From an uncultured Bacteroidota bacterium (GTDB lineage Bacteria; Bacteroidota; Bacteroidia; Flavobacteriales; Flavobacteriaceae), in assembly GCA_903879875.1 (NCBI GenBank), contig CAIRNC010000102.1, forward strand, positions 1-7,690: a DNA stretch of 7,690 nt. The letters run 5' to 3'. Positions 6,671-7,690 of the stretch are shown in pieces. How positions within the stretch are numbered: position 1 is the first letter of the stretch; each line of letters begins with the position of its first letter. A program made the translations under genes and the position numbers. The notes beneath the pieces were generated by a model, which was not told the origin of the DNA, searched no databases, and worked only from the letters and a program-made list of their open reading frames with translations.

Positions 6671-7513
6671 ATGATCCCTTATACATTAGATTTTCAATTT
6701 CAAATTGCAGGAATTGGCGCTACATCAGGACTTGTCTTAAAAGGTGATGTTTTGTATTTAGTTTCAGACAACAGTTCGTTTTTATATCAATACAAGCTGC
6801 AAGAAAAAACACTTCATAAAATAAAACTATTGGAAGACAGTGAAGAAAATAGTTCTAAAAAGGATAAAATGGACTTTGAAGTGTTGGCGCAAAAAGGCGA
6901 AAAACTCTATCTATTTGGTTCGGGTTCCACTTCAAAAAGAGAAAAAAGAATCTCCTATCATCTTGGAAATAAAAATGTAAAAGCAAAAGACCTTACTTCA
7001 CTTTACAAAAAGATGAAGGTAGTAAGCAATATTTCAGATTCTGATTTTAATATTGAAGGTGCAATGTATCACAATGAAAAATGGATTTTATTCCAAAGAG
7101 GCAATGGAGAAAGTGGTCAAAGTGGGCTATTTGAAATCAACAAAAAGAAAGAGATTAAATTTACTACAATAGCTTTGCCTAGCATTCAAAACACTAAAGC
7201 TACTTTTACGGATGCACTACTGGTAGATGATAAAATTTACTTTCTAGCAGCGGCTGAGGCTTCCGATTCTACTTATGCCGATGGCGCTATTCTAGGTAGC
7301 CTTATCGGATGTTTGTCGTTACCTGATTTTCGATTAGTGTTTACCCAAATTATCACAAGTGCTCAAAAATTTGAAGGGCTAACGTTCTATAAAAAAACGG
7401 AAAATCAAATGGAATTCTTGCTTTGTGAGGACAATGATAGTGAAGAATTACTTTCTAATATTTACAAATTAGCAATTCAATTGCCGGATAGCAATCTAAT
7501 TCATAAAGGATAA
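6671..7513 (+). CDS. hypothetical cytoplasmic repeat protein, probable small beta-propeller
   Basis: The 280-residue product has no signal peptide and no membrane segment, so it is probably cytoplasmic. Five loosely similar units recur about every 51-59 residues, near positions 16, 68, 127, 178 and 232. Each has an acidic or small residue followed by a beta-strand pair, for example DFEVLAQKGEKLYLFGSGS, FNIEGAMYHNEKWILFQRG and KFEGLTFYKKTENQMEFLL. This spacing fits beta-propeller blades. The overall pattern resembles Bacteroidota proteins annotated as DUF6929 or as phytase/esterase-like, but I am unsure of that assignment. The ATG at 6671 follows the MFS gene by 42 bp with no visible promoter, so it probably belongs to the transporter operon. 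It ends inside the 3' end of the opposing histidine-kinase gene. Confidence 0.75.
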   Translation: MIPYTLDFQFQIAGIGATSGLVLKGDVLYLVSDNSSFLYQYKLQEKTLHKIKLLEDSEENSSKKDKMDFEVLAQKGEKLYLFGSGSTSKREKRISYHLGNKNVKAKDLTSLYKKMKVVSNISDSDFNIEGAMYHNEKWILFQRGNGESGQSGLFEINKKKEIKFTTIALPSIQNTKATFTDALLVDDKIYFLAAAEASDSTYADGAILGSLIGCLSLPDFRLVFTQIITSAQKFEGLTFYKKTENQMEFLLCEDNDSEELLSNIYKLAIQLPDSNLIHKG

Positions 7514-7690
7514 TCGGAAAACCGTTCCTTTAAATTGTTCGTTTTCAATAGCTACTTTACAATTTATTTTTTTGGCTAAATCCAATGCCAACTGCAATCC
7601 CATTCCTTTTCCAGACTCATTATTTGTTCCTTTTCTAGAAGAAGTAAAGAAATTATTATTTAATATATCATTTATCATTTCGGCAGTCAT
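7496..7690 (-). CDS. C-terminal ATPase part of a sensor histidine kinase (partial)
   Basis: The frame enters from the right edge and ends at a TAG (7496-7498), giving 64 visible residues. They contain the end of a HATPase_c domain: a Met-Thr at the edge that fits the end of the G1 box (GxGM), the F box FFTSSRKGT (14-22), the G2 box GKGMGLQLALDLAKK, and a final beta-strand pair ending FRLSF. This fits the catalytic core of a two-component sensor kinase. The dimerisation/phosphoacceptor domain, any sensor region and the real start lie outside the window. No receiver domain follows. The visible ATG-like codon at 7688-7690 is almost certainly internal. The last 18 bp overlap the opposing propeller gene tail to tail. 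Confidence 0.88.
   Translation of the reverse strand: MTAEMINDILNNNFFTSSRKGTNNESGKGMGLQLALDLAKKINCKVAIENEQFKGTVFRLSFMN

Noticed and set aside
7688..7690. ATG as the start of a 64-residue stand-alone protein
   Set aside because: The visible sequence begins in the middle of a HATPase domain at what looks like the G1 box, so the gene continues past the window edge.

Overview
The window looks like an AT-rich chromosomal segment from a Bacteroidota bacterium, most likely a Flavobacterium or close relative. The evidence is the strongly A/T-biased codon use, the absence of clear Shine-Dalgarno sequences before most starts, a match to the Bacteroidota -7 promoter element (TAnnTTTG), and protein sequences of flavobacterial character. 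The species assignment is inferred from these features only. No mobile element, CRISPR array, rRNA or tRNA was seen.

Left edge: the 3' end of an unrecognised plus-strand gene (1-127) converges on a minus-strand block. Read in the direction of transcription, that block runs meaB (start 4366), yggS (3201), a DEDDh exonuclease/GIY-YIG fusion (2458) and miaA (1075). MeaB is the GTPase chaperone of adenosylcobalamin-dependent methylmalonyl-CoA mutase. YggS is the pyridoxal-phosphate homeostasis protein. The fusion protein carries two nuclease domains plus a UvrC-like cysteine cluster. MiaA prenylates A37 of tRNAs. The gaps are 88, 77 and 21 bp, so the last two genes at least are probably co-transcribed. 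The genes are housekeeping or repair functions with no evident common pathway.

A 152-bp divergent intergenic region (4367-4518) separates this block from a plus-strand block. That block encodes an AEC-family permease, a fosmidomycin-resistance-type MFS transporter that starts 4 bp after it, and a cytoplasmic repeat protein that is probably a small beta-propeller. The last gene overlaps, tail to tail by 18 bp, the C-terminal ATPase part of a sensor histidine kinase that runs off the right edge.

The most unusual non-coding feature is a set of degenerate 7-bp tandem repeats. One array of about 11 units fills the yggS-exonuclease gap and covers the yggS stop codon. A second array of four units lies inside yggS, where it encodes an apparent linker before the last conserved PLP-site motif. 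The exonuclease fusion starts with TTG directly beside the first array. No convincing new multi-gene system is present; the leads worth following are the heptamer repeats, the four-cysteine cluster in the nuclease fusion, and the propeller protein linked to two transporters.
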